NCBI GenBank assembly: GCA_019633425.1
Contig: WSUB01000059.1
Span: forward strand, 62,001-126,000
Direction of reading: 5' to 3'
DNA: 64,000 nucleotides
DNA from: Tulasnella sp. 424
Lineage: Eukaryota; Basidiomycota; Agaricomycetes; Cantharellales; Tulasnellaceae
Part shown: positions 21,515 to 33,617 of the stretch, in pieces
Numbering within the stretch: the stretch's first letter is position 1
Layout of the letters: each line of letters starts with the position of its first letter
Notes under the pieces: model-generated
Seen by the model: the letters and a program-made list of their open reading frames with translations, nothing else
Database searches by the model: none
What the model was told of the DNA's origin: nothing
Position numbers and translations under genes: made by a program

Positions 21515-23148
21515 ATGGCCGCTCCTCAACGCAACTATCCCTACAACCCCTATCTCGCCAAGGCACTCGCCTTCAACCGCAACGATCCCAGGTTCAACTC
21601 CGTCATGTCCGTCTACGGTTCTGATGGCGGCCACGAAGGCGACGTCCTCCCTCAAGCGCTTCAGCCTGCTGCTGGCGGGAACCAAGTCCAACAAGGTCCT
21701 CATAACCCGAACGTCGCTGAAGTGGTGAGCGCCACTCTGCTTTTGGCCTTCGACCGCGGCTGATTCATTGCTTTGTAGGCCGAAGGAGTCGCCGCTAGTC
21801 AAAACACTCCTCCCATCGAGCCCGCTCTCATCGCCGCCAATACCTCTGCTGCCGCTGACCAAGCTTTGGCTGTTGGCGCCCCGGGTTCGGCGGGGCCTTC
21901 CTCAACGACGACCGCATCTGACGCCACCGAAGAGGCAGTCCCTCAGGTCAATGCTCATGATGAGACCGTAAGTAAACTTTTTGTCGTATTCGCTAGCACT
22001 TTCTAATTCATTTATCCACCCCCGCAACCTTACGATAGGATCTCCTTCAAGTGGATCGCGCTGGGTCTCGACCTGAGGCTGGCCCTTCGGGTGGCGCCTC
22101 ACTCCGCGAACATACTCGCCAAGCTGCCCGTATCCCCTTCCCCACCAACGGCTCTGACACGGCTCACGAGACAACTTCCGGCACATCAGCAGTATTATCA
22201 TCTACCACTACGACAGGCGGATCTACCAAGTCGAGGCGTGGGAGGAAGGGTGCTGCAACACCCGTCCGTCCACCTCGTCGAAGTATCAGGGAGTCTGCCC
22301 TGAAAACTGCCCAACGCCTTCACGAACTCCTCGTGCCAAGGCCTCGGCGAGAAAGAAGGTCCAGCGCTGCTGCAAACAGCAATGGTCCTTCCTCTTCGAC
22401 CGCCGTTTTAACATCGTCGACGCCGCCCGCTGTCCAAAGCGCGGCGTCCACTTCTCGGGATCAACACAATAAATCAAACGAAAAGGAGAAAAAGTCGAAA
22501 GCTGGTTTGAGTACTGTGAGTAAATCGTCTTATTCTGTCGTCAAGCGACTTACGAATGTGAGTGTTTGTTTCTTGGGTATCTAGAAAGCTCAGGGAAAGC
22601 GCCGGCGCATCGAGCCGGAGACTGACGACGAAGATGAAGACGTCGACCAGCTGGCCTCCTCCGACGTCGAAGGGGCGTCCGCCGCTAAGAAAGCTAGACG
22701 GGTCCGGAACCTGCGAAATCGGTCAACTCCAGCTCGGTTTGACGTTCCGAAGGAGGAACCTACCTCACCAACTCCACTCCGTAGCACCCCGAAAAGGAAG
22801 AGGGCCTCCAATGACGAAGATGAGAGGAGCACAGGGCCCAGCAAAAGAGGGCGCGTCGCGAACGACGAGGAGGCACGGGCCCCATTCCTGGGGCCGACCC
22901 TTCTCGCAGCTGCACCACAACGGGCTTGGTCAGTCCAGGCTGAACCCTCCGTTGTGGGTGTCGCCGTACGTCCCGTGGCGGTAGAAGCAAGACCTCCTGC
23001 GGCCCCCAACCCGCAAATCCCCCACTTCATGGTCGTGTTGCCGGAGCTAAGGCCTCAGCCCCTGCAACAGCCGCACCCCCCTCCACCGCCGCCGCCCCCT
23101 CATCCACTTCGCCGTACGTTCGCGAAGATCTTTACCCGGGGCGGGTAA
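21515..23148 (+). CDS. Disordered basic, probably nuclear protein of unknown function
   Basis: Four exons (21515-21724, 21779-21967, 22039-22515, 22585-23148) each end in phase and give 479 residues. I do not recognise the family. The N-terminus (MAAPQRNYPYNPYLAKALAF) is the only part that looks folded or conserved. The rest is low-complexity with basic clusters (SRRGRKGAATPVRPPRRS, KGKRRRIEP-like, TPKRKRASNDEDE, SKRGRV) separated by acidic runs (ETDDEDEDVDQ), plus a poly-proline/histidine patch near the end. Repeated bipartite basic clusters suggest nuclear localisation and perhaps chromatin or RNA contact; that is inference. The first and last splice sites are canonical. The final exon stays open across 188 codons despite its composition, which favours a real gene. 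Confidence 0.7.
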
Positions 23149-24419
23149 GTCCCTGAAATTCCTCCCAGGGGCCGGTGCTGGCTTCAACTTTGCCGAGTTG
23201 AAGTTGATGGCTTGTGTTTCGAAGGGAGGGCGTCGAGGAAAGCGAGGGTGAGGGGGTGGAGGCAAATGGTCGGGGACAAAGTGTGGACTGGACTCGAAGG
23301 TGGTTGCGCTGAACTACTGAATCGAGCTGTGCTTTGGGGTGCTATTTGAGCGTTCTGAAGTAGGCGGCGATGGACGAAGTTTCTTTCTTCTTTCTCTCTC
23401 TCTCGTTCTTGTTGTTTTCCTTTCCCCTCATCTCTTTTCCTTTCTTCTATTCTCCCCCCTTTTCCCCCTTCCCCGCCCTTTTCTTGTTCGAGAGCGTGCA
23501 AGCCGCTCCAAGATCGCACGCAGAGGCTCGCGGGTGAGTAATGACGCGTGCTTGCTTTGTTTCGACTTTCTTTGTTTATTTCTGACACGCGTTTCCCTTG
23601 TCTCTCGTCACAGGCACGACAACAGCGACAACAGAAATCAGGTCCATCTTTCTCTCTCTTTCACCCTTTAGGCTTGGTTTCGATATCTTAGTTGCCCGTC
23701 ATGCGCTACTCGCTGCGGGCAAGATCGGGGCGGCTACTGCTTTGTGAGTCCTTCGGCCTTGTCTTAGCCTTTCACTCGATCCTAACATCTCTCACCTCCA
23801 GGTTATCCATTGCTGTACACCAATTAGTGCGAGGTGATTCCCTTTTAGCAATCCAGTTTGTTGTTGTCGTTGTTGTCAGAGCCTCCACGTATCCCCCGTC
23901 TCCCTTGTCCCTTGTCCTCTTCCTGTCTCATTTCTCTTCATCTATCCTCGCTCGAGTTCTGCTTTTCTTCGTTGTACTCGTCTTCTCCCTTCTCGTTCTT
24001 GTTTGTTTGTCTTGTCTATTACCAATCGATTGTGTTGTACCTCCCTTTCGCCAGCGTCCTCCGCCTACTTCGTAGTCGCGTCCAAGTCGTCTCGTCAGAG
24101 TCAGTCTTGCGCCGTCAGCCAAGAGCCTCGCAGCCAGTAGTACATTGACCGGTTAACAAAAGAAAGTGGAGCAAGGGTCGATGACCACATCTGCGAGCTA
24201 TCGGGTGATGGATTATCGTACTGACCGGGTAGGATGAAATATACAGAAAGAGCTTCCATAACGTTACAGTACAGAATCGGGACTGTTAAGACTATTCGAG
24301 TGAAGTTAAAGGTAGATCATGCACTGGTTGGCTGATGTCGAGCAGATTGTACGTGGCTATTCATTTTGATTGCTGACATGGGTGCTCAATCGAGGCTTTT
24401 CTCACTCATCGACCCAACA
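23149..24419. other. Pyrimidine-rich intergenic region
   Basis: The + strand carries long T/C-rich runs at 23380-23480 and 23870-24060. These give stop-poor ORFs without domain character. No gene is supported. The region separates the 21.5-kb gene from the first CBM1-family relic. Confidence 0.5.
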
Positions 24420-24423
24420 ACAG

Positions 24424-24640
24424 ACGCGCAATGGTGAGCAAAATAACTATCTAGCAGCCATTATGTAGTATTTCCTGATTGAAATCTAGCCTTACCGACG
24501 ACGACGTTCGCAACAACCGCGACCGGATACACCGCTGCGAATCAACTGCCTGTCCTTACACGACTTGGTCACAAAGACTTCCATCATCTAGCCGAGCGGC
24601 GTATCAACTGGAGTGCCCCCTCTCCGTTTGGGGATGAAAT
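24424..24640 (+). pseudogene. CBM1 mini-protein relic, copy A
   Basis: Aligns with the last two exons of the intact gene at 27390. A 10-nt micro-exon (24424-24433) with AG and GTGAG borders is followed by an intron, then a last exon starting at 24490 that carries the same ACGACGTTCGCAAC, GGATACACC, CCTTACACGA and AGACTTCCATCATCT blocks. The reading frame is broken: one base is gained after the acceptor and one lost before CCTTACAC. The conserved ATCTGG also became ATCTAG, a stop. No signal-peptide or CBM1 exon is recognisable upstream, so the copy is also truncated. Confidence 0.7.
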
Positions 24641-25004
24641 CTACCTAGTAAATGAAGCACTTGGCGCTTTCATCGGTAGTCGGGAACGTATACGTAGTTT
24701 TAAGATCAATGCACCTAGTATCGAGTTAACTATAGCCTTCGCCCATAAAATTTTTATATTACTATATCTCCAAAGTTGTCGCGCACGCCTATCAGTTGGT
24801 TGCTTGTTGTGACGTGCCGCGGAACGTACCGACGGCCTAAGCCCTGAGATCGGCCTGAAATCCATCCATTCCATCATCATTTTACTCTGTGCTCCTCCCC
24901 CCCTTAAAATGAAGCGCTACATTTGATTTCATATACGATATGCATTCCTATTCAAGTTTTGACCTCCTTGCCTTTCAGCAGGTGACTTCAGTCTCAAACT
25001 CGAC
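24641..25004. other. Intergenic, AT-rich, no gene seen
   Basis: Sequence between relic A and repeat copy R2, including an AT-rich stretch at 24745-24775. Part may be decayed 3' flank shared with the segment after relic B. Confidence 0.4.
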
Positions 25005-25290
25005 GATCTCGGACCCTGTCGGTGTCGCCTTCAGATGGACTGGGAATTGAATGTGTAATTCAAGAGAGTAGCCTAGTGGTACAATTTATTTCTTATCGTG
25101 TGGCTTTTCCCGTCGTTCAAGCTGCGTCGAGCTACGGTAGAAGTTCTCCTTTTCCCTCTTCCTCACTCGGACGAAGTTCGCCAAGACACTCAAACGATAC
25201 ACATATAGCATTCTCTTAATCTTTTCCGAACAAATTGCTTGATTATATCTTAGCTGCAGATGAAAATTATGTTCCTTAGAACGAAGCATT
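25005..25290 (+). repeat. Dispersed repeat, copy R2
   Basis: Second copy of the repeat at 16980 and 26830. It is best conserved at GAGCTACGGTAGAAG, CTCGGACGAAGTTCGCCAAGAC and GATACACATA. It sits between relic A and relic B. Confidence 0.65.
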
Positions 25291-26080
25291 CGACACCATT
25301 GGAAGGTCTCCCTTCTGGTCGCCTCGAGACCTGGATCATGCTACACATTGAGACCTTGCTGGTCAGACATCTGCCAATGTCTCGTTTAGTTTAAAAGTAC
25401 TCGTACTGATGCTTCGTCAGATGCCACCGATTCGATAGCCGCTGCTCGTCCGTCCGATGATGAAGACGAGGATAGCAACACCAACGGCAATGATGATCCT
25501 CATCTGAATACGGGGTCGAAACGTCCGTCCCACAGAGGTGAATCATTTCATGACGTTGGACGTCGTTGAAAGGGGTGTTTGAGGAATTGTCCCAAAAAGG
25601 AAGGAGAGGGGAGGTTTCATCAGAGGACCCTGAACCAGCGATCCTTGGCAACGGGCGAATCACTCACCTTCATATCCTTCCACCACATATTCTACGAAAA
25701 AGAACCAGACTATAAAAGATTTTGATCAGACACCAAGTATATCCATGGGGTTTTGGTGTTGGAGCTGCTGACAGGAGGGCAATGCTCACCTTTCGGACCC
25801 TATTCGCACCACGTCGGAAACCTTGAGCAGAGACAGTCAGGTTATCTGTTAAACAAGGACCTCCACGGCGTCAGTTCATCCCGTTGTGAATCGGTGTAGG
25901 ACGCGCGGCCAACGATCGGAGGGAATGCGCAGTAGACCGGACATCGCCCCCAACTAGCCAGCGCAGCCGCCGCAAGTCCCCTCACCAGTTTTATCTTGAA
26001 GATCGTCAAGTCGTTCTCCCCGTTCAGCGACCTTTGCGATGTTCTTTTGTCGGCGGTCTTGTCTATGTCCGCCTGGGGAG
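25291..26080. other. Intergenic; possible small tail-anchored ORF on the minus strand
   Basis: No gene is firmly supported. On the minus strand an ATG at 25503 opens a 28-residue ORF ending at 25417 that is almost entirely a membrane span (IIIAVGVAILVFIIG). It could be the last exon of a small spliced gene starting near 25690 (MWWKDMK, then a GTGAGT donor). The intron lengths needed are unusually short. Confidence 0.25.
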
Positions 26081-26481
26081 CGTTCCCCTTTTAATCGACT
26101 GGGGCTTGTCTGTACTTTGATCTACGAGCCTTGCAAGTATACAGCCGTTCGAACTTGAAGACAAGTACAGCAGCCGATCTGCTGATGAGCAGGATGTACC
26201 TCACTTCTTATTTCCCGTGACTGACATTCCGATCCTGGATCGGTTCTTCGTCACTCATCGACGCACCCACAGATGGGCAATGGTGAGAGAAATATATATC
26301 TGCTGTCCATTATTTATTGACCTAGGGAATTTTTAGCATGGTGCCGACGACGACGTTCTCGACGACAATGATGGGACACACAAGTTGCAAGTCAACGACT
26401 TGTCCTTACACTATTGTGGTAGCTAAGACCTCTACCATCTGGGCTACTGGCCAAGTAGAATGCCAACCGGGGGCTGGCTGA
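26081..26481 (+). pseudogene. CBM1 mini-protein relic, copy B (last exons still open)
   Basis: Colinear with the intact copy. A remnant of the CBM1 exon (GLVCT, then a Y-x-P end at 26132) has a GC donor (GCAAGT) where the intact gene has GT. The 10-nt exon 26273-26282 encodes the C-terminal YGQC, and the last exon (26337-26481) is 145 nt, the same length as in the intact gene. The last exon reads in frame (PTTTFSTTMMGHTS..., KTSTIWATG, stop at 26479-26481), colinear for 24 codons and then diverging. The 5' half of the CBM1 exon is scrambled and no signal peptide or start is seen, so I call it a 5'-decayed copy. It could be a diverged gene with an unrecognised first exon. Confidence 0.6.
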
Positions 26482-26829
26482 GTTGCGCTGAACTTCAGAC
26501 CTGTAAGTTCGCCTCTTGAGGCTTCGGTTCTATGAAACTGCCTGCTGGGGCAATACGCACAGTCCTATGCTTCAGAGCACTCTAGAAACTGTATTGTTAC
26601 TCGTTTACAAAGTGCAATCAGATGAAGTGGACGCCGAGAAGGGCACGAAATCCTCCCATTCTATGGTAGTTACTGTGAGTGCTTCCGTATTTCCATTGAA
26701 ACGAGGGGCTGGAATTGCTGAAATATGTGAGAAACATTCCTTATCAACCTTTCCATCTTTGTCTTCCCATGGGAGATTTCAGGGGCGACCACAGCCTCAA
26801 TCTAGACGCATCTCTGAACCCGCGCTGAC
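26482..26829. other. Intergenic between relic B and repeat R3
   Basis: About 350 bp. A short segment (AGGGCACGAAATCCTCCCATT region, 26640) resembles the segment at 24860 after relic A, hinting at shared 3' flanks. No gene seen. Confidence 0.35.
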
Positions 26830-27060
26830 AAGCTGTGGGGCGGATGTGTAGATCAGTGGCATATATTTCCAAGACTATCCACGGCCGGATCAGGTGCGGC
26901 TCTCCTTCGGGCCGCTCTAGTCCACACGGAACTACGGCGGTAGCCTTTTGTTCTCACCCATACTCGGACGAAGTTCGCAGGTACATGCCTATAAGAGATA
27001 CACATAGGTGCTCTACCTTCGCTTCTCCAACCTAGGTCGACGATTGGATCTCAGATCGCA
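26830..27060 (+). repeat. Dispersed repeat, copy R3
   Basis: Third copy, best conserved at GGAACTACGGCGG, ACTCGGACGAAGTTCGCAGG and GAGATACACATAGG. It ends about 330 bp before the ATG of the intact CBM1 gene, so it may be part of that gene's promoter region. Confidence 0.65.
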
Positions 27061-27389
27061 GCGAGTTTTTGCGAGCGAAGGATCCGAGTCCCCGACCTCC
27101 CAGTCGCACACCCCTATCTCATTGACGCTGGTGCTGTGTTTTCAACGTACTATCAACAGTACCCAATACTCTCTCTCAGCTTGTACCGATAAATTCACGG
27201 AGTTCAACCTCCTCTCTATGCCGGGTTACGATGACCGCCGTTCGTCCAGTCATCCCCCATTTGACCAAATTGAAATGTTGAACTCCTTAATCTCACGACG
27301 CGCTTCCACGACAAAATCTATATAGAGAGATTGGAAGCGAAAGCCACCGGGGGTCATCCATCCATCACATACTATCCGAGTTGACAGTC

Positions 27390-27947
27390 ATGATATCCAG
27401 AATTCTGCTCCTGGCATCTTTCCTCACGCTTTCGGGATCGTTTACCGACGCGGTCTGTCTTTATGCACAATGTGAGTATTCTTTCTGATCATCGGAATGC
27501 ACCGTTAACATTACTTATTTGCAGGCGGTGGTCAGGGCTATACGGGACCTTCGATCTGTCCCTCCGGGCTTGTCTGCACTTATGTCTACCCGCCTTGTAA
27601 GCAGAGTAACCTGACAAAGTCATAGAAATCTAGACACTGATCTGCCACGGATGCGTAGGGTGTATGTTACTGTCCGCGGCTGTTTCTCACCTACCTACGC
27701 TCATTTCAGCTCTTTGCACCCCCGCACGAATCAATAGATGCACAATGGTGAGTTCGGCATAGGTTGACAATGATCCATAGGTCTTATGTCTTCGCCGCCT
27801 AGCTTGCCGCCCACTACGACGTTCGTCACGACTTCGACGGGATATACCACCTCCGAATCGACAAGCTATCCTTACACTACTACCGTAATCACCAAGACGT
27901 CCACCATCTGGCCAAGCGGCGTACCAACCGGCATCCAGTACTGTTGA
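27390..27947 (+). CDS. Small secreted CBM1-domain protein
   Basis: Four exons (27390-27471, 27525-27596, 27738-27747, 27803-27947) join in phase to 102 residues. A signal peptide (MISRILLLASFLTLSGSF, cleavage near A-V) is followed by a fungal cellulose-binding module: AQCGGQGYTGPSICPSG, then LVCTYVYPPYAQCL. These match the C-G-G-x-G-Y-x-G, C-x3-G-x2-C and Y-x-Q-C-L positions of CBM1. The tail (PPTTTFVTTSTGYTTS, TTTVITKTSTIWPSG) is Thr/Ser-rich, like an O-glycosylated linker, and ends in Cys. No catalytic domain follows. The Y-A-Q-C-L end depends on a 10-nt micro-exon; the upstream TTTCAG acceptor would break the CBM1 pattern and the frame. Product is likely extracellular and carbohydrate-binding; a lectin-like or effector role is speculation. 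Confidence 0.82.
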
Positions 27948-28474
27948 ATACTGCGTTCGTAAATGCAGTTCTTGAAGCTTGCACTGTAGGCGTAAAGCAG
28001 GCTGTCACGTCAATACACCTAGTCCTGCGCCGCGTAGAGCTCGTGAAACCGTTCCGTGAGCCTCCACTCTCCCAGATACATACGCAGGTCGCCTAATGGC
28101 AGGATGCCGCCAAATGAGCTGAACCTCAAGCTTGGCATACAATCCAAACTTGAATCCAAAGATATCCTTGTCTTGATAACTCTGGAGTGGCGAGGCGCCC
28201 GTAGACCTAACCCGTTTTTAATCTTTTCAAGCGACCGGGTTTCCTTGCGCTCTGGGTGGAGGAAACATCGAGCAAGAATGAGACCGATGTATCGGAACCT
28301 GCAATTGTTCATGCTGAAGTTCGATCATGAGCTTAGATGATGTAGGATCGAGCCGAAGGATATGTTCTGAAGCTGCACGCGCTGGAAATAGAATGCGGAC
28401 ACGACACGAGACTGTTCAGGACCCAGTTTGATTGAAGTAATAGCGTATACAGGGTACAAGAGGTGTGATTAGGT
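27948..28474. other. Convergent intergenic region: 3' ends of CBM1 gene and SmD2
   Basis: 527 bp between two convergent genes. A minus-strand ORF (28312-28019, 97 residues) has no recognisable domain and its first base is not an ATG-supported gene start that I can defend. Nothing else seen. Confidence 0.4.
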
Positions 28475-29140
28475 CTATGCAGTGTTTCTCAGAACTAAGG
28501 GATACGGATAATCAGTCAAGGGTTATGTGGCGAAGGCTAGAAGGCGAAACGTACTCAACACAACAGAATCTCCCCTGATAAAAGGGAAGAAAAACTAAGC
28601 AATCAAGACGAAGGTTTCAAAGGTAAACTTTCACGTACCGCAGAAACATTTTGCTTATGAAGCGGTCCTTATTCACGGGTTTTTTGTTCTTGCCCTTGGG
28701 TTGCTCTGTCCACATCTAAGCGTAGCGTCCGTGTATCAGCCAAACGCCATAGACAATCAAATGTACTAGTTCCATACCTCCTTAACATTTTCTAACACCT
28801 GAATAGCAGGGAAAGTAGCGAGGCGTCAGTGTCTTGAGTGAACCACACGCAGGTGCATGGCAGGGGAGCGCACTTACCATGTTGCAATGCCTATCAAACG
28901 CTTTCACCCGAGCCAAAAGCTTCTTGTTGTTCCGCAATGATATCAGAATCTGGGTGTGATTTCGAACCGACTGCTGGAGGACGGATAATGGTCCTTGACT
29001 AATTTCATGTTCCTCAAGAGCACGAATTTGTGCCTCGTCAAGTTCGGATTTCGGTTGATTGGCGTACTGACTGAAGATTAGAATGCCATCAGGTGAGTCC
29101 TTTGATAGTCGAGTCCAAGAGTCTGCACGACCTACCTCAT
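28475..29140 (-). CDS. SMD2: Small nuclear ribonucleoprotein Sm D2
   Basis: Six exons (29140-29136, 29070-28878, 28798-28778, 28715-28639, 28574-28555, 28494-28475) join in phase to 111 residues. Conserved blocks in order are [55 protein letters not shown] (Sm1 motif), [34 protein letters not shown] and VVLILRNTA (Sm2). SmD2 is one of seven Sm proteins forming the ring on U1, U2, U4 and U5 snRNAs. Exon 1 is only 5 nt (ATGAG) and exons 3, 5 and 6 are 20-21 nt. The splice model is strongly constrained because each junction restores a conserved Sm residue run. This gene is missed by single-ORF scans. Confidence 0.95.
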
Positions 29141-29646
29141 AACGTTCGTGAAATGTCGAAAGGTAGGATGGCGAACTTGACTGAGGGTATTCACTCGAAC
29201 TCTACGTTTCCACGAACGCCACCCGCGTCGCGCCACCCCCTTCAAGTTCTTCCTCCGCGCGCAATGAAGTCCGGCATACAAAGGATATATTGACAAAACA
29301 TACGAGCCAACATATGACGAATCCAAGCATAAACCGAGCCACATGAAACCACAGAATTTTTTTTGACACTTCGATTCAAGAACAGAATTAGGGTAGTAGG
29401 GTATGGACTGGGGGTATGGGGGAAAGGTAGTTGTGAGGCGAACAGGAGACATGAAAGGAATGAAGTAAGTTGGGAAACAGATATGTAACGATGATAAACA
29501 AACAGCAACCAAGAAATATTTTGAGGGGAGTTGATTGGAGTAGGACGACGCAACGAGTGCGTCCATTTTGACATTTCTAGTCCGTCTTCGTGTTGTATCA
29601 TACCATGTCGTACCGGTGGGACAGTGTAATAAATAGCACAGCCCTT
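29141..29646. other. Intergenic: SmD2 promoter and 3' UTR of the 29.6-kb gene
   Basis: 506 bp between two minus-strand genes. The minus strand is pyrimidine-rich. ORFs (for example 29601-29242) carry no domain. Confidence 0.45.
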
Positions 29647-31671
29647 TTAGTCGCTGAGGTCTTCGAACCACCCAACGTTGCGGAACATCCATACTTCTCT
29701 ACCGTGGTCCCTTCGAGTGTTGGTGTCGGAGTCGCCATGCAATACGCCGTTGATGAAACCAGAGATACCGCCATGCGCTGCTTGGTGGCCGAACGGCGAG
29801 AATGGATCAACAAGCGGGACGGGTAAGGGTAGTGGGATAGATGCTTCGAGACGGAAACCATTGGAGCTGAGGGATTTGAGAACGTGACTGAGGAGAACTG
29901 GGAGTGTATCGGTGTCGGCTTCGATGACTTGAGGCATATTAGGATGGGCAGCCTTCTCAGCACCTGTTAGAGATGATATGGTAAGCAAAAAAGTCTTAAA
30001 CCAATGCGTGAGGATACGTACGACTCCGAGCCACCTCTTTGCTGCTTATAGCCCGTTTGCCTGTCCCTCGGGAGATAACGGAGTCGAGGACGTACACGCC
30101 CTTCATATCCCATCTCTCCCCCTGTACACCAAACTCCAGCAGCTCGTTGCCATAGCTCGAGGAACGGCCGTCCTTCTCGTTGTTGGTCTCGTCACCTTTC
30201 TTCTTGACGCTGGTATTAATTCCGGCGCCTTCCCTGCCAGTATTCCGCACCGCACCCACGACGGTCCGTAAGACGTCCTCGGGGAAGTCGACACAACGGA
30301 TCCGCACATGGGAGATGTCGATCTTGACTTTCTTTTCCAGGATGAATTCGCCACTGTCGGGGTCAGTGACGGGAACCTTCTGCTTCTTGCTTGGCAGGGG
30401 AGTGATGGATATTTCTATCGCAAGGAACCGCGAAGAGACATCAGGTGGCGTGGACGTAAAGATGAGCTGCGGCGGTAGGGAGTGAAGGGAGGCAAGGTAC
30501 GAGAATCCCTGAGACGCGAACGTGGAGAATAAGGTGGTGAGCAGGCGCAGTGCACTAACGAAGGTGATGATGCGCAAGTCAGTCAAAAGGCACGCCAGAA
30601 ACACGAGGAAAATTTCCAGAGAAAAATTACTCACGCGACACCTTCAGACCCTCTCGCAGTCCAAATGCCCCAATTCTTCCGATCGGCCTCTGACAATCCA
30701 TTTTCGTACGGGCGTGCCTGGGGGTGCGGTGCTCCCTCAAGGCCTGCAAATCCAACGAAGTATTCGCCCCTTCCTTCCTTCTGGAGCTTGACACCAGGGA
30801 GCCACATCGTGATGACCTTTTCCTTGAGAGCCCGCATGAGTGATGGTGAGCCAAACTTGGGAATGTTGGCGAGCTTCAAGCTGTGAGCGGTGGGGAAGGT
30901 GAGGAAGAGGTTGTCGGGAGTGAAATGAACGGCGGAAGCTGAGGACTGCGTGCGCTTACGCATGATGGGGCGAGGTTGAGGCGCGGTGTTGCTGGTACCA
31001 GTGTTGGTAGCGCTGAGAATGCGCGGAACGCCTGGGATGGGTCCTCCATAACCACCCTGAGTGTAGGCATCGTCTTCGCCGTCACTGGTGTCGGACTCGA
31101 CGGGTGGTACTGCGCGGTGAGAAATGTAGGGGGTTTGGACGACGGGTGCTGGAGCGGGCATGCTCCTGTGACGAGCAGCAGAGTCGGAGGCGGAAGAGCG
31201 ACTCTGGCGATGCCCGCCACCACCATGAGATCCACTTCCACCTGCGCTCGTCCGGAGCCTGTGGACAGCAGGAACAGGCGCAGATGAACGGACTGCGACC
31301 CCAGGAGCGGCGGTGGTGACGTAGCGCTGCTGAGGAGCGCCAGTGGGGAACATGACCATCTGGGAGCCGGCAGTCGCGGTAGGGCCGCCCGTCGTTACAA
31401 ACGCATAACGATTGGAGGCGTGAGGTGCAGCGACGAAGGACGCGGGTTGGTGTTGGAGGGAGGGTCGGGACATGGTCGTAGCTTGAGTTGTAAAGACCAC
31501 CTGATGAGGTTTCTGTTGGTAAGGGATGCCACCTGCACTCGCGGATCGCTGGTGACCATGGGAGCTCGTGCCCGTATAAGACTGTTGCTGGGTAGGGACA
31601 CCTGACGTGGTCGTGTACCCTTTCTGGTGCAGGCCAAGAAGGTTTACCGGAGGACGTGGGACTGGATTCAT
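29647..31671 (-). CDS. Conserved Agaricomycete protein of unknown function
   Basis: Three exons (31671-30635, 30554-30022, 29963-29647) join in phase to 628 residues. The first ~240 are disordered (Pro/Thr/His/Gln-rich). A folded module then begins at FTPDNLFLTFPTAHSL, runs through IPKFGSPSLMRALKEKVITMW, GEYFVGFAG, ALRLLTTLFSTFASQGFSYLASLH and LPPQLIFTSTPPDVSSRFLAIEIS. It ends with TLPVLLSHVLKSLSSNGFRLEASIPL and REVWMFRN. I recall the same layout (a DN-x-FLTFP start, a helix with F-x-L-A-x-Q-G-F, and a closing basic-residue ELxxFR) in a family common in mushroom genomes, but know no function or accession. No catalytic motif, signal peptide or membrane span is visible. The ATG at 31671 was chosen because the upstream frame opens only with non-ATG codons. 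Confidence 0.78.

Positions 31672-33617
<1,946 letters not shown>

Noticed and set aside
27731..27747. Alternative acceptor TTTCAG (27715) for exon 3 of the CBM1 gene
   Set aside because: It gives a longer exon whose reading breaks the last CBM1 cysteine pattern and shifts the frame of the Thr-rich tail; the CAATAG acceptor at 27737 keeps both.
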